This document shows positions 10,796 to 19,096 of a stretch of DNA of 64,000 nt, piece by piece. Each line of letters opens with the position of its first letter. The stretch's first letter is position 1. The notes under the pieces were generated by a model. It saw nothing but the letters and a program-made list of their open reading frames with translations, did not search any database and was not told where the DNA came from. A program made the position numbers and the translations under genes. Source of the stretch: Myxococcales bacterium (GTDB taxonomy: Bacteria > Myxococcota > Myxococcia > Myxococcales > Myxococcaceae); contig JAUXRI010000224.1 in NCBI GenBank assembly GCA_030681895.1, forward strand, positions 1 to 64,000, in the 5' to 3' direction.

Positions 10796-11577
10796 CAGGG
10801 AAGCACGTCGCAGCCGGGTTGGCTCAAGTCAAGGGCGGGGTTCCCCGACGCGTCGACCGTGAGGCAGCAGTCGCCGGGGCCGAAGCGGCGGTTCAAGCCG
10901 AGGAACGAACACCCGTTGAGCAGCGGCGCGGCGGTCGAGAAGCGCTTGAGCCGTTGGTCATTCGGCGTGGAGCAGGTGACCTCGGTCTTCACCAACGTCA
11001 TCGGCATCGACACCGGCGGCGTCCTGAACTCGGAGCCACCGGGCTCCGTGACACCCTGAATCTCGAACGTCGACGTGAACTGGAAGGAGTCTGCGTTGCT
11101 CGGCGACAGGGCTTCGAGCTTCGCGCGAGCGTTGGCTCCGAACAGCGGCACCTGCAGCGAGATCTCGCCGGGCGAGTTGACCGACAGCACCAGCGTTCTC
11201 GGAATCACGTCGGTGATGGTCGCCGTGAGCCCCGGAATGGCGGGCTTGGAGGAGTAGCGCAGGAAGACCTTCTGCACGATGAGGCGTTCGCGGCTGGAGG
11301 ACGACAGCACCTGGCCTCCCGTCACGACGAGGGGCACCTGGGCAGCGGGGTCGAAGTACTCCTTCACGCCGCCAAGAAAGGCCGAGACCTCGATCTCGGG
11401 CGGAGCCGCGACGTCGACGAGCCCGAGCGACGCGACCGACTCCTTCGAGGGGAGGCAACCACTCGTGCCGGAGACGCTCGACCGGACGTTGTTGACGAAG
11501 AGTGGGCCGTTCCCAGGAGTGCAGCCACTGCCAAGGAACACCATGACGGTGACGATCAACGGAAGACAGGTTCTCAT
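10795..11577 (-). CDS. Putative lipoprotein in the pil operon
   Basis: 260 residues from the ATG at 11577, which has AAGG seven bases upstream. A GTG at 11592 that overlaps the pilQ stop is an alternative. The N-terminus MRTCLPLIVTVMVFLGSGC is a lipoprotein signal with cysteine 19 as the likely lipidation site. The mature part is beta-rich with four further cysteines near the C-terminus (CSTP, CSFLG, CCLT), suggesting disulphides. I recognise no named family. It lies between pilQ and the roadblock gene, so it may be an outer-membrane or periplasmic accessory of the secretin, such as a pilotin-like or stabilising protein. That is inference from position only. Confidence 0.7.
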   Translation of the reverse strand: MRTCLPLIVTVMVFLGSGCTPGNGPLFVNNVRSSVSGTSGCLPSKESVASLGLVDVAAPPEIEVSAFLGGVKEYFDPAAQVPLVVTGGQVLSSSSRERLIVQKVFLRYSSKPAIPGLTATITDVIPRTLVLSVNSPGEISLQVPLFGANARAKLEALSPSNADSFQFTSTFEIQGVTEPGGSEFRTPPVSMPMTLVKTEVTCSTPNDQRLKRFSTAAPLLNGCSFLGLNRRFGPGDCCLTVDASGNPALDLSQPGCDVLP

Positions 11578-11588
11578 TCGGGCGCCTT

Positions 11589-14174
11589 TCACAGGTTCTG
11601 CGCGATCGTCTGCCGGTTGAGGATTCGCGGCGAGACGAAGATCAGGAGCTCGTCTTTCGACTCGAGCTCACGGTAGTTGCGGAAGAAGAAGCCAATGATC
11701 GGAATCTGGCTCAGCAGCGGAAGACCGTTGGTGGAGGACGACCCGAAGCGCACGTAGATACCGCCGATGACCGTGGTGTCTCCGTCCTTCACGAGGACGT
11801 TGGTGTTCGCCTCTTTGCGGGTGATGGCCGGCTGCCCGTTGGCGCCTGCGTTGGCGGGGTCAGGTTGGTTGTTGCTCGCGACGATCGTCATGAGCACGCT
11901 GCCATCCTGGGTCACGTGGGGGGTCACGGCGAGCGACAGAATCGCATCGACGAAGACGGTGTTGGCGCCGGCCGCAGACACCTGGCTGAAGGGAATCGAG
12001 GTGCCCTGCGAGATGCGCGCTTGTTTGTTGTCGAGGGTGGTGACTCGCGGCGCCGAGAGCGTCTTGATCGAGCCCGAGGACTCGAGGGCCGAGAGGCGAA
12101 GGTTGAGGGCGGCAGCGCTCCCTGCGCTGCCGAACACGAGGCCGATGGCGCCACCTGATCCGTCTTGCGCGCCGACGGGCAGGCTGACGGCATAGTTGGG
12201 CAGTGGCTGGACACCGGTCGTGTTACCGCCCGTGATGCCGCCCGTGAAAGCGACGTTGTTCGGGAACTGGAGGCCCGTCGGGTTACCGGTCGCCTGGCTG
12301 AGCACCGACTGCCCACCCCATTGGATACCGATTTCACGCTGGTGGCGGATGTTGGCTTCGACGATACGCGCCTCGATGAGGACCTGAGGGGTCTGCAGGT
12401 CGAGGCTGGCGACGAGCGACCGGACCCGCTGCATGTTCTCGGGCAGATCGCGAACGATGAGCGTGTTGGTGCGAGCGTCGACGGTGACGTTGCCTCGCTC
12501 ACTCAGGATTTCTTTCACGCGCAGCGACATCTCTTCTGCCGTTGCGTAGTTCACCGGCACCAACTGCACCGAGAGTTCACGCGAGCCGCGGTCGGCCTTC
12601 TTGCGTTCGGCGCGGCTCTTCGCCTCTTCCTCGAGCTTCGCGAGCGGCGCGACGCGCAAGATGCTGCCGAGGTCCTCCATGCCGAGGGTCTTCGACCGCA
12701 GAATCAGCTCGAGCGCCTGGTCCCAGGGAACGTTGCGCAGACGAATCGTCACCTTGCCCGAGACGTCGTCGGCGACCACGATGTTCTTCTTCGAGATCTC
12801 CGCGATGATTCGCAGCAGGTTGTGAATCTCGATGTCCTTGAACTCGAACGAGACCTTCTTTCCGACGTAGCGGGTGCGCTTCGGCGCGCCTTCGACGGCG
12901 AAGGTCGACGACTCGACCGCGACGCCAGCAGTTCCACGTCCGTCCGTGCTCGCCACGTCGACGGCATTCGCGGCCGGCTTGAACGACCACGACAGGACGC
13001 CCGGGCGGGTGCTCACTGCGTCTTCGAGATCGGCAGCGCCAGCGATGACGATGCGCACCTTGTTGTCGGCGCCCGGCACCGCGAACGTACTGACCATCTT
13101 CACCGTGGTCTGCAGGTCAGCGGTGTCGAGGCTTCGTTCCAGCTTCTTCGGCAGTCGCGCGGAGTCGAGGGTCAAGACGGCGCTGCGACGATCAGGGCGA
13201 TCGACCTTCCACCCACAGCGCCCCGACAGCGACACCTCGACGCGGCCTCCGGCACCCTCTTCCTTGAAGACGACGTTCTCGACGGTGGCGGTCTCGGCAG
13301 CGTCATCGACCGGCACGCTCTTCCCGTCGATGACCACCTCCTGGCCCTCGGTGGTCGACGCGGCCTTCGGCGCCCCCAGACGAACCGAGACCCCCGTGGC
13401 GATTCGTTTGATGTCGTACGAGGGGAGCCTCGCGGTACCCTCGAGGACGATGCGGAATCGGCGCTCGTCGCTCCCGACGCGCAGGTCACGGACCAGACCG
13501 TCCGAGACGCGGGGGCCACGAGCAGGGCCAGCGAAGCCGACGAGGTCGACAGCGAGCCGATCGGGCGCACTGAGTTCGAGCGTCTCGATGCGGGCGATGG
13601 GTCCGTCGGTCTTCACCGTCAGCACCCCCTTCGAGTACGTCAGCCCGGTGACCTTCGAGCCCCGCCGAGCGACGGCGATCTCGTCGACCTTCGGGGTCAG
13701 CTCGTCAGACGCCACCGCGACGGGCGCGGCGGTCGGTTGCTCGGTCACCGCGACGGCCTTCTCCGCGGGGGCTGCCGGCACCGCGGCAGTCGGCGCAGGC
13801 TCGGCGTCGACCGTGACGATGAGCGTCGAGCCTTCGGCGCGCACATCGTATCGGCTGGCGTGGTCGAGCCCGACCAACAAGCGCGCGACCTGGCTCTTGC
13901 CGTCTGCGAACTGCGAGACGACGACGCCCGTCACGGGGCCGTTGCCTTCATAGTGACCGGCCAGGGCGCCCTTCTGGGCGTTGGCGAGGTCGACGACCAG
14001 TCGGTCCGGGTCCTGGAGCCTGAAGACCGTGAACACCGGTGGCGCCGAGGCCTCGACACGAATGGCCGCGCCCTGCGGGGAAGCGGCGACCCGAAGAGAC
14101 GTCAGGTCGTTCCGCTCCGCAGCGAAGGCGAAGGCCGCGATGACGGTGAAAGCTGCAGTGACAAGTCGGTTCAT
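11589..14174 (-). CDS. pilQ: Type IV pilus secretin PilQ
   Basis: 861 residues from the ATG at 14174, chosen because GGAG lies nine bases upstream and a clean signal peptide follows (MNRLVTAAFTVIAAFAFAAE). A start at 14204, two bases after the pilP stop, is possible and adds ten residues. Three AMIN-type segments fill the N-terminal half (for example VFTVFRLQDPDRLVVDLANA). Then come the STN domain (FEFKDIEIHNLLRIIAEIS), an N1/secretin_N domain and the C-terminal secretin barrel (VLIEARIVEAN, VTPHVTQDGSVLM, LLIFVSPRIL). It forms the outer-membrane gate for the pilus. The length fits myxobacterial PilQ, which is longer than the Pseudomonas protein. Confidence 0.96.
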   Translation of the reverse strand: MNRLVTAAFTVIAAFAFAAERNDLTSLRVAASPQGAAIRVEASAPPVFTVFRLQDPDRLVVDLANAQKGALAGHYEGNGPVTGVVVSQFADGKSQVARLLVGLDHASRYDVRAEGSTLIVTVDAEPAPTAAVPAAPAEKAVAVTEQPTAAPVAVASDELTPKVDEIAVARRGSKVTGLTYSKGVLTVKTDGPIARIETLELSAPDRLAVDLVGFAGPARGPRVSDGLVRDLRVGSDERRFRIVLEGTARLPSYDIKRIATGVSVRLGAPKAASTTEGQEVVIDGKSVPVDDAAETATVENVVFKEEGAGGRVEVSLSGRCGWKVDRPDRRSAVLTLDSARLPKKLERSLDTADLQTTVKMVSTFAVPGADNKVRIVIAGAADLEDAVSTRPGVLSWSFKPAANAVDVASTDGRGTAGVAVESSTFAVEGAPKRTRYVGKKVSFEFKDIEIHNLLRIIAEISKKNIVVADDVSGKVTIRLRNVPWDQALELILRSKTLGMEDLGSILRVAPLAKLEEEAKSRAERKKADRGSRELSVQLVPVNYATAEEMSLRVKEILSERGNVTVDARTNTLIVRDLPENMQRVRSLVASLDLQTPQVLIEARIVEANIRHQREIGIQWGGQSVLSQATGNPTGLQFPNNVAFTGGITGGNTTGVQPLPNYAVSLPVGAQDGSGGAIGLVFGSAGSAAALNLRLSALESSGSIKTLSAPRVTTLDNKQARISQGTSIPFSQVSAAGANTVFVDAILSLAVTPHVTQDGSVLMTIVASNNQPDPANAGANGQPAITRKEANTNVLVKDGDTTVIGGIYVRFGSSSTNGLPLLSQIPIIGFFFRNYRELESKDELLIFVSPRILNRQTIAQNL

Positions 14175-14206
14175 CGACCGGGACTCCGTTGCAAATGCAC
14201 GCATGA

Positions 14207-14776
14207 TCACTCTCGCGTCTTTCCGTTCATGAGGTCGAGAACCGGGTTCGAGCCCTGTCCTTCGGTGCTGACACACAGGCTCTGGCGGTTCGGTTGCGCA
14301 CGGCCATCGGGACCAACGACGAATGAGGTCACGACGATGCAGTCTCTGAGGATGGCTGTCACTTTTCCTGCCTGCTTGCCGACCTTCGTGTTGCGACGCA
14401 CGACGTGGCCAACGCCCGTCCGGTCTTCCACCATCGCCACGGGGTTGGCGTCTCCGCTGACCACGGCGACCAACCTCAGCTCGTCGAGGTCGACCTGACA
14501 GAGCGGCTCGTCGCACACTTCGCGATCGGTGCTGCCACTGGTCGTCTGCGTCGCGCTCTCGCTGCCCGAGCTGCGGAACGGGTCACGCTTGCCCATCGAG
14601 ACATACGAGTAGAGGTATGGCTCGGCAGTGGTCGTGACGCCCGCGTCGACGCCGGCAGCCCGCCGCGTCGGGACGACCGCGACGGGTGCGGCTTCCGAGC
14701 CAGAGTCAGCGCCACACGCGGCGCCGACGAGCACGAGCCCGCCGAGGAACACCACGACTGCACGGTTGGCCCTCAT
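14207..14776 (-). CDS. pilP: Type IV pilus alignment lipoprotein PilP
   Basis: 189 residues. The signal sequence MRANRAVVVFLGGLVLVGAAC ends at Cys21, a plausible but weak lipobox. The C-terminal PilP beta domain shows DPFRSSGSE, then VDLDELRLVAVVSGDANPVAMVED, the usual site that contacts PilQ. It connects the inner-membrane PilN/PilO pair with the PilQ secretin. Its ATG overlaps the pilO stop by four bases. Confidence 0.93.
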   Translation of the reverse strand: MRANRAVVVFLGGLVLVGAACGADSGSEAAPVAVVPTRRAAGVDAGVTTTAEPYLYSYVSMGKRDPFRSSGSESATQTTSGSTDREVCDEPLCQVDLDELRLVAVVSGDANPVAMVEDRTGVGHVVRRNTKVGKQAGKVTAILRDCIVVTSFVVGPDGRAQPNRQSLCVSTEGQGSNPVLDLMNGKTRE

Positions 14777-15378
14777 TCGGCACCTCCCGGCGCGCCTGGA
14801 GGCCTGGGCTTCTGAGTGACGAAACGGAACGTCGTCGCGAGGAAGTCGGAGGACAAGATCACCTTGTCGTTGCGAAGAGACGGTGTTCCCAGCTTGAGAT
14901 TGTTCACGTTCACGATGCGCTTCATCTGCGAGATCTCCTGCAGGAAGACGGCGATCTCGTGGTAGTTGCCCTTCACCGCCATCGCGATGGGGATTCGCGC
15001 GAAGAACGATTCCTGGTTCTCGACGCCGGGCACGACGCGGGTGATCTCGAGGCCGGCTTTCTTCCCGAGGTCGTTGAGCGCAGCGAGCAGTTCGTCGAGG
15101 TCCTTCTTCTCGGGCAGCTCGGTGAGCGCGTCCTGGAGCTTCTGCTCGAGCTGGTCCATCTCGCGACGGCGTTCGAGCAGGTTGTCTGCGATCTCTTTCT
15201 TCTCGGCGTAGGTCTGATCGAGCGTCACCTGTTGTGACTTGAGAGATTCGATCGCGGTCTCGGTGTCCTGAATCACCAGGAACCAGGTGCCCGCGGTCAG
15301 CAGGACGATGATGCCGATGACGATGCCCGCCTTGGCGGCGATTGGCAGCTTATTGACTCGTTCGAGGAGCTGTTCCAT
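14773..15378 (-). CDS. pilO: Type IV pilus alignment protein PilO
   Basis: 201 residues. One membrane helix near residues 15-35 (AGIVIGIIVLLTAGTWFLVI) is followed by a coiled coil of about 60 residues and a periplasmic ferredoxin-like domain (GLEITRVVPG, MAVKGNYHEIAVFLQEIS), the standard PilO layout. It pairs with PilN in the inner membrane and binds PilP. It is three bases after pilN and overlaps pilP by four bases. Confidence 0.95.
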   Translation of the reverse strand: MEQLLERVNKLPIAAKAGIVIGIIVLLTAGTWFLVIQDTETAIESLKSQQVTLDQTYAEKKEIADNLLERRREMDQLEQKLQDALTELPEKKDLDELLAALNDLGKKAGLEITRVVPGVENQESFFARIPIAMAVKGNYHEIAVFLQEISQMKRIVNVNNLKLGTPSLRNDKVILSSDFLATTFRFVTQKPRPPGAPGGAE

Positions 15379-15381
15379 GGG

Positions 15382-16053
15382 TCACGTCGCGTAGTTGGCG
15401 GTCATGCCGAGCTCGAACTTGACGTTCGGCTTGCCTTTGTTGTCGAACTGCTCGCTCGTCTTCAGCTCGACTCCGGTGAAGAAGTTCGAGAGGTCCTTGA
15501 CCTCGAAGTCTTCGATCGCTCCTTCAGCCGCGAGCAGCTCGACCCGAACGTTGCGTGCGTCACGCTTCCGCTCGACGACGCGCCCGATGCCCTTCGGAGT
15601 CCAGACGATGTTGGCGAGCCCTCGCATGAACTCCGAGACGTCTTCGTGGCTCTCGCCCGTGCCGATGACCTTGACGAGGTTCGCCTTCTCGTCGAACTCG
15701 GCGACGAAGACCTTCTTGGGAATCGCCGACGAGAGCGCGTCGAGCAGCTTCACCGGCCCGCTGCGCTGCTTCTTGAGCTTGTCGAGAATCGCCAGCTTGT
15801 CTTCGACCTCTTTCTTCCGCTTCTTGAGGTCGTTGACTTCGCCGATCTGCTTCTCGAGCGCGTCGATGCGGCGCTGCGTTTCGGTGACCTGATCCTGCAA
15901 ACGCCCACGCTCGGCGTCGCGGGTCGAATACCAGTAGTAGTTGCCCGCACCGGCGATGATGAGAGCCCCCGCGACCAGCACGAGGAACTGCCGCCCCATC
16001 TCCCGCTTCTTCACCTGCCGGACAGGCAGGAGGTTGATTCTGATGGCTGTCAT
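15382..16053 (-). CDS. pilN: Type IV pilus assembly protein PilN
   Basis: 223 residues. The short cytoplasmic N-terminus MTAIRINLLPVRQ contains the conserved INLLP peptide that docks into PilM. One membrane helix follows (about 22-42), then a coiled coil and a periplasmic alpha/beta domain. It starts 16 bases after pilM. Confidence 0.95.
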   Translation of the reverse strand: MTAIRINLLPVRQVKKREMGRQFLVLVAGALIIAGAGNYYWYSTRDAERGRLQDQVTETQRRIDALEKQIGEVNDLKKRKKEVEDKLAILDKLKKQRSGPVKLLDALSSAIPKKVFVAEFDEKANLVKVIGTGESHEDVSEFMRGLANIVWTPKGIGRVVERKRDARNVRVELLAAEGAIEDFEVKDLSNFFTGVELKTSEQFDNKGKPNVKFELGMTANYAT

Positions 16054-16069
16054 CGTGGTCGTCCCCCTT

Positions 16070-17152
16070 TCAGCCCAGCTTGTCGCCAGCTTTGCGAAGT
16101 GCCAGTCCCACGGCGACCGCCGCCTGGGGTGCGACGTCCATGATGAACGCCGGGTCGAACTGGCGGTTGTCGATCTCGATGCGCTTGAAGGGCTGCAGAA
16201 TTTCCACGGGCACTCCGACTCGTGACTCGATCGTCTTGAACAGCGCGGGCACCTTCGCCGTGCCGCCCGACAGGAAGACCTTCGAGAAGGTCGCGTCGGC
16301 CGCGGTGCCTGCGTAGAAGTCGAGGCTGCGCTGAATCTCGCCTGCCACCTGCTCGGCGACCTGGCTCATCACCTTCTCGACTTCCTGGGGGACGACGGCG
16401 TCGGCGTCACCGCGGCCACCACCGACCTTCAGCGCCTCGGCCTCTTCGTACGAGACGTTCAGCTGCTTCTGGATCTCTTCGGTGAACTGGTTGCCGCCGA
16501 TGGTGACGTCGCGCGTGAAGACGGTGACGCCACCCGAGAGGATGTTGATGTTCACCACGGCCGCGCCCGCGTTGATGAGCACGACGGTCTCGTTCTGCGG
16601 GACCTCGTAGTTCGCGGCGAAGGCGTTCTGCACTGCGAAGGCGTCGACGTCGACGACCACCGGAATCAGCCCGGCCTCGGTGACGACCTGCGTGTAGTCG
16701 TTGATCATGTCCTTCTTGGCGGCGACGAGCAGCACGTCCATCTGCCCGGTCTGGTCGTTGGCGTCGGCCTTGAGGATCTGGGTGTCGATGTTGACGTCTT
16801 TGATGTCGAAGGGAATGTGCTGCTCGGCTTCCCACTGAATCGCTTCTTCGAGCTCGTCTTGCGACATGCGGGGCATCGAGATCTTCTTGATGATGACCGA
16901 GTGACCGCCGACGCCGATGGCGACCTCCTTGTGGCGCAGCTTGAGCTCACCCACGAGCTCCTGCACCGCCTGGACGATCGCCGTCGAGTTCATCAGCGCG
17001 CCGTCGACGATCGCTTCCGGAGGCAGGGGCTTCATGCCGAAGCTCTGCAACGAATAGACGATCTCACCGCGACGGCGGTTTTCCTTGAGCGAGATGAGCT
17101 TCACACCGGAAGAACCGATGTCGAGCCCCAGTGCCAGCTTCCCTTTGGCCAT
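16070..17152 (-). CDS. pilM: Type IV pilus actin-like ATPase PilM
   Basis: 360 residues, full length. The actin/FtsA-like fold is shown by the phosphate loop LGLDIGSSGVKLISLK near the N-terminus, the second phosphate region VVLINAGAAVVNINILSGG, and the adenosine motif VFLSGGTAKVPAL. It forms the cytoplasmic ring of the alignment complex and binds the PilN N-terminus. It is the first gene of the pilM-N-O-P-Q-lipoprotein-roadblock operon. A weak promoter could lie in the 75 bases after the HTH gene, but I cannot define it. Confidence 0.96.
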   Translation of the reverse strand: MAKGKLALGLDIGSSGVKLISLKENRRRGEIVYSLQSFGMKPLPPEAIVDGALMNSTAIVQAVQELVGELKLRHKEVAIGVGGHSVIIKKISMPRMSQDELEEAIQWEAEQHIPFDIKDVNIDTQILKADANDQTGQMDVLLVAAKKDMINDYTQVVTEAGLIPVVVDVDAFAVQNAFAANYEVPQNETVVLINAGAAVVNINILSGGVTVFTRDVTIGGNQFTEEIQKQLNVSYEEAEALKVGGGRGDADAVVPQEVEKVMSQVAEQVAGEIQRSLDFYAGTAADATFSKVFLSGGTAKVPALFKTIESRVGVPVEILQPFKRIEIDNRQFDPAFIMDVAPQAAVAVGLALRKAGDKLG

Positions 17153-17227
17153 CGCGTCCTGGCTCCTTCACCGTGCAGCGTGCTTCGAAAGACTACGGCC
17201 GGAATCGGCTTGCTCCAAAAAAGCTGA

Positions 17228-17455
17228 TCAGTCTTCGAAGACCTGATCCTTGTCGGTGACCTTCAGGCCCAGCGCGAGAATGATCTTGCGCTTGGTGTCG
17301 AGGCGGCAAGGCGCGCCCTTCTCGACCCGATCGATCGTCAGCACCGAGACGCCAGCACGTCGCGCGAGCTCCGCCTTCGACAGCAGGCGCTCCTGACGCA
17401 AGTGCGCGACGTGGTTCTTTCGCTCGCCTTCTTCTTCATCGCCGTTCGAGCTCAT
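17228..17455 (-). CDS. Small Xre-type helix-turn-helix protein
   Basis: 75 residues. A HTH of the Xre/Cro type is clear: LSKAELARRAGVSVLTIDRVEKG, with the recognition helix near VSVLTIDRVE. The acidic N-terminus (NGDEEEGERK) is unrelated to the fold. It lies between pilR2 and pilM. An AT-rich upstream region with an inverted repeat (17508-17534) could be its operator. It has no other domain, so it probably acts as a dimeric DNA-binding regulator. Whether it controls pilM-Q is unknown. Confidence 0.8.
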   Translation of the reverse strand: MSSNGDEEEGERKNHVAHLRQERLLSKAELARRAGVSVLTIDRVEKGAPCRLDTKRKIILALGLKVTDKDQVFED

Positions 17456-17507
17456 CGGATCGGGAGTGTGCCGATCGCCAACGCGCCTGTCAAACGAACT
17501 GATCTTC

Positions 17508-17534
17508 CTTTGACCACATAATTAGATGTCAAAG
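17508..17534. promoter_or_regulatory. Inverted repeat, possible operator upstream of the HTH gene
   Basis: CTTTGAC (17508-17514) and GTCAAAG (17528-17534) are perfect inverted arms around 13 AT-rich bases. A further GTCAAA lies at 17489-17494. The 158-base gap between pilR2 and the HTH gene is unusually AT-rich for this genome. The spacing suits a dimeric regulator, either the HTH protein itself or another factor. TTGACA within the minus-strand arm could also serve as a -35 element. Confidence 0.5.
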
Positions 17535-17613
17535 ATATGTAGGTATACATCAAAATGTGTGTGTGCGGTCGCGTACCCCCAGCCCTTGGGGATCACGCGA
17601 GGCTGTGGGGAGC

Positions 17614-19050
17614 TCAGGACAGCGGCGTCTCGGGGTCGAGCGCGCCTTCAGCGTCGGGATCGATGCCGTAATCTTTGATCTTGTAGAGCAGCGCGCGGTG
17701 GCTGATCTCGAGCAGATCGGCCGCGTGGGTGCGGTTGCCCCGCGTCTTGCGGAGCGCCGCACGAATGAACCGCTCTTCGAGCAGCACCATCGCGCGCTTG
17801 AGCGAGTACTCGACCTCGCGCGGCGTCGGAGGCGTCACCACCGCGGGGCTCGTCGCCGCGACGGCTCTGCGTGCGATCACCCGCTCAGGCAAGGCGTCGA
17901 ACTCGACGATCACGCCATCCGAGAGGAGCACCGCGCGCTCGAGGGCGTTCTCGAGCTCGCGGACATTGCCCGGCCATTCGTAAGCGAGCAGCGCTGCCTG
18001 CGCCTCGGGAGACAACGCCGTGATGGGTTCCTGGCGATTGAAGGCGCGGTTGAAGCGCGTCACGAACGTCGTCGCCAACGAGAGAATGTCGTCTCTGCGC
18101 TCGCGAAGCGGTGGCACGCGCAGCTGAACGACGTTCAGCCGGAAGTAGAGGTCTTCGCGGAACTCGCCGCGTTCGACGAGCCTGGTGAGATCGCGCAGCG
18201 TCGCGGCGATCACGCGCACATCGACCTTCTCGACGCGGTTCTCACCGACCGGGCGCACCTCGCCCTCCTGGAGCACGCGCAGGAGCTTGACCTGCGCCGC
18301 AGGCGGCAGCTCGGCGACCTCATCGAGCAGAATGGTGCCCTTGTGAGCGTCGGTGAAGAGGCCGCGCTTGGCGGTGCGCGCGTCGGTGAAGGCTCCGCGG
18401 GCGTGGCCGAACAGCTCCGACTCGATGAGCCCGGCAGGAATGGCGCCGCAGTTGACCGTGACGAACGACTCGTTGGCGCGCGGAGAGAGCTCGTGCAGGG
18501 TCCGCGCGACGAGCTCTTTCCCCGTGCCCGACTCTCCCGTGATGAGCACGGTGCTGTTCACGGGGCCGACCCGCTGCATCTGCTTCTTCAGCGCCTTCAT
18601 CGGGTCGCTGTTGCCGAGCATCTGGTCGAGCGTCGCGCTGCCGGCGGGGGCGCGCAGGCGACGGTTCTCTCGCACCAGCCGCGTACGTTCTTCGACCTTG
18701 CGCAGCGTGAGGACGATCTCTTCGGGCTTGAACGGCTTCTGAATGAAGTCGTACGCGCCAGCGCTCACGGCCTCGAGGGCCTGATCCTTCGAGCCGTACG
18801 CGCTCATCACCAACACCGTCAGCTCTGGCTGGAGCACCACTGCCTGCTTCAGCAGCGCCATGCCGTCGAGCTTCGGCATGCGCACGTCCGAGATCATCAC
18901 GTCGTACGGGCGCGCCTGCAGCTCCTTGAGGGCTTCTTCTCCGTCCGACACCGCCCGCACCTCGTAGCCGTGCTCGCTGAGCACCAGCGTCAGCACGTGA
19001 CGAATCGAAGCCTCGTCATCGACGATGAGAATCGAGCGGAGCGAGCCCAT
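17614..19050 (-). CDS. pilR2: NtrC-family response regulator PilR2
   Basis: 478 residues from the ATG at 19050, chosen because the receiver domain begins directly there (MGSLRSILIVDDEASIRHV). The frame is open further upstream into pilS2, so a longer start cannot be excluded. The receiver has the phosphorylation site in MISDVRMPKLDG. The AAA+ domain has GESGTGKE (Walker A) and GTILLDEVAELPP (Walker B), and a Fis-type HTH ends the protein (RTHAADLLEISHRALLYKIK). The sigma-54 contact loop reads GAFTDA instead of GAFTGA. It pairs with the adjacent kinase PilS2. Confidence 0.88.
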   Translation of the reverse strand: MGSLRSILIVDDEASIRHVLTLVLSEHGYEVRAVSDGEEALKELQARPYDVMISDVRMPKLDGMALLKQAVVLQPELTVLVMSAYGSKDQALEAVSAGAYDFIQKPFKPEEIVLTLRKVEERTRLVRENRRLRAPAGSATLDQMLGNSDPMKALKKQMQRVGPVNSTVLITGESGTGKELVARTLHELSPRANESFVTVNCGAIPAGLIESELFGHARGAFTDARTAKRGLFTDAHKGTILLDEVAELPPAAQVKLLRVLQEGEVRPVGENRVEKVDVRVIAATLRDLTRLVERGEFREDLYFRLNVVQLRVPPLRERRDDILSLATTFVTRFNRAFNRQEPITALSPEAQAALLAYEWPGNVRELENALERAVLLSDGVIVEFDALPERVIARRAVAATSPAVVTPPTPREVEYSLKRAMVLLEERFIRAALRKTRGNRTHAADLLEISHRALLYKIKDYGIDPDAEGALDPETPLS

Positions 19051-19096
19051 GGGCGAGACATACGCGAGGTCGCGGGTGCAATCGACCTGCGAGGCG

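Noticed and set aside
12165..14498. Plus-strand open frame of 777 codons
   Set aside because: Antisense shadow of pilQ; no family features.
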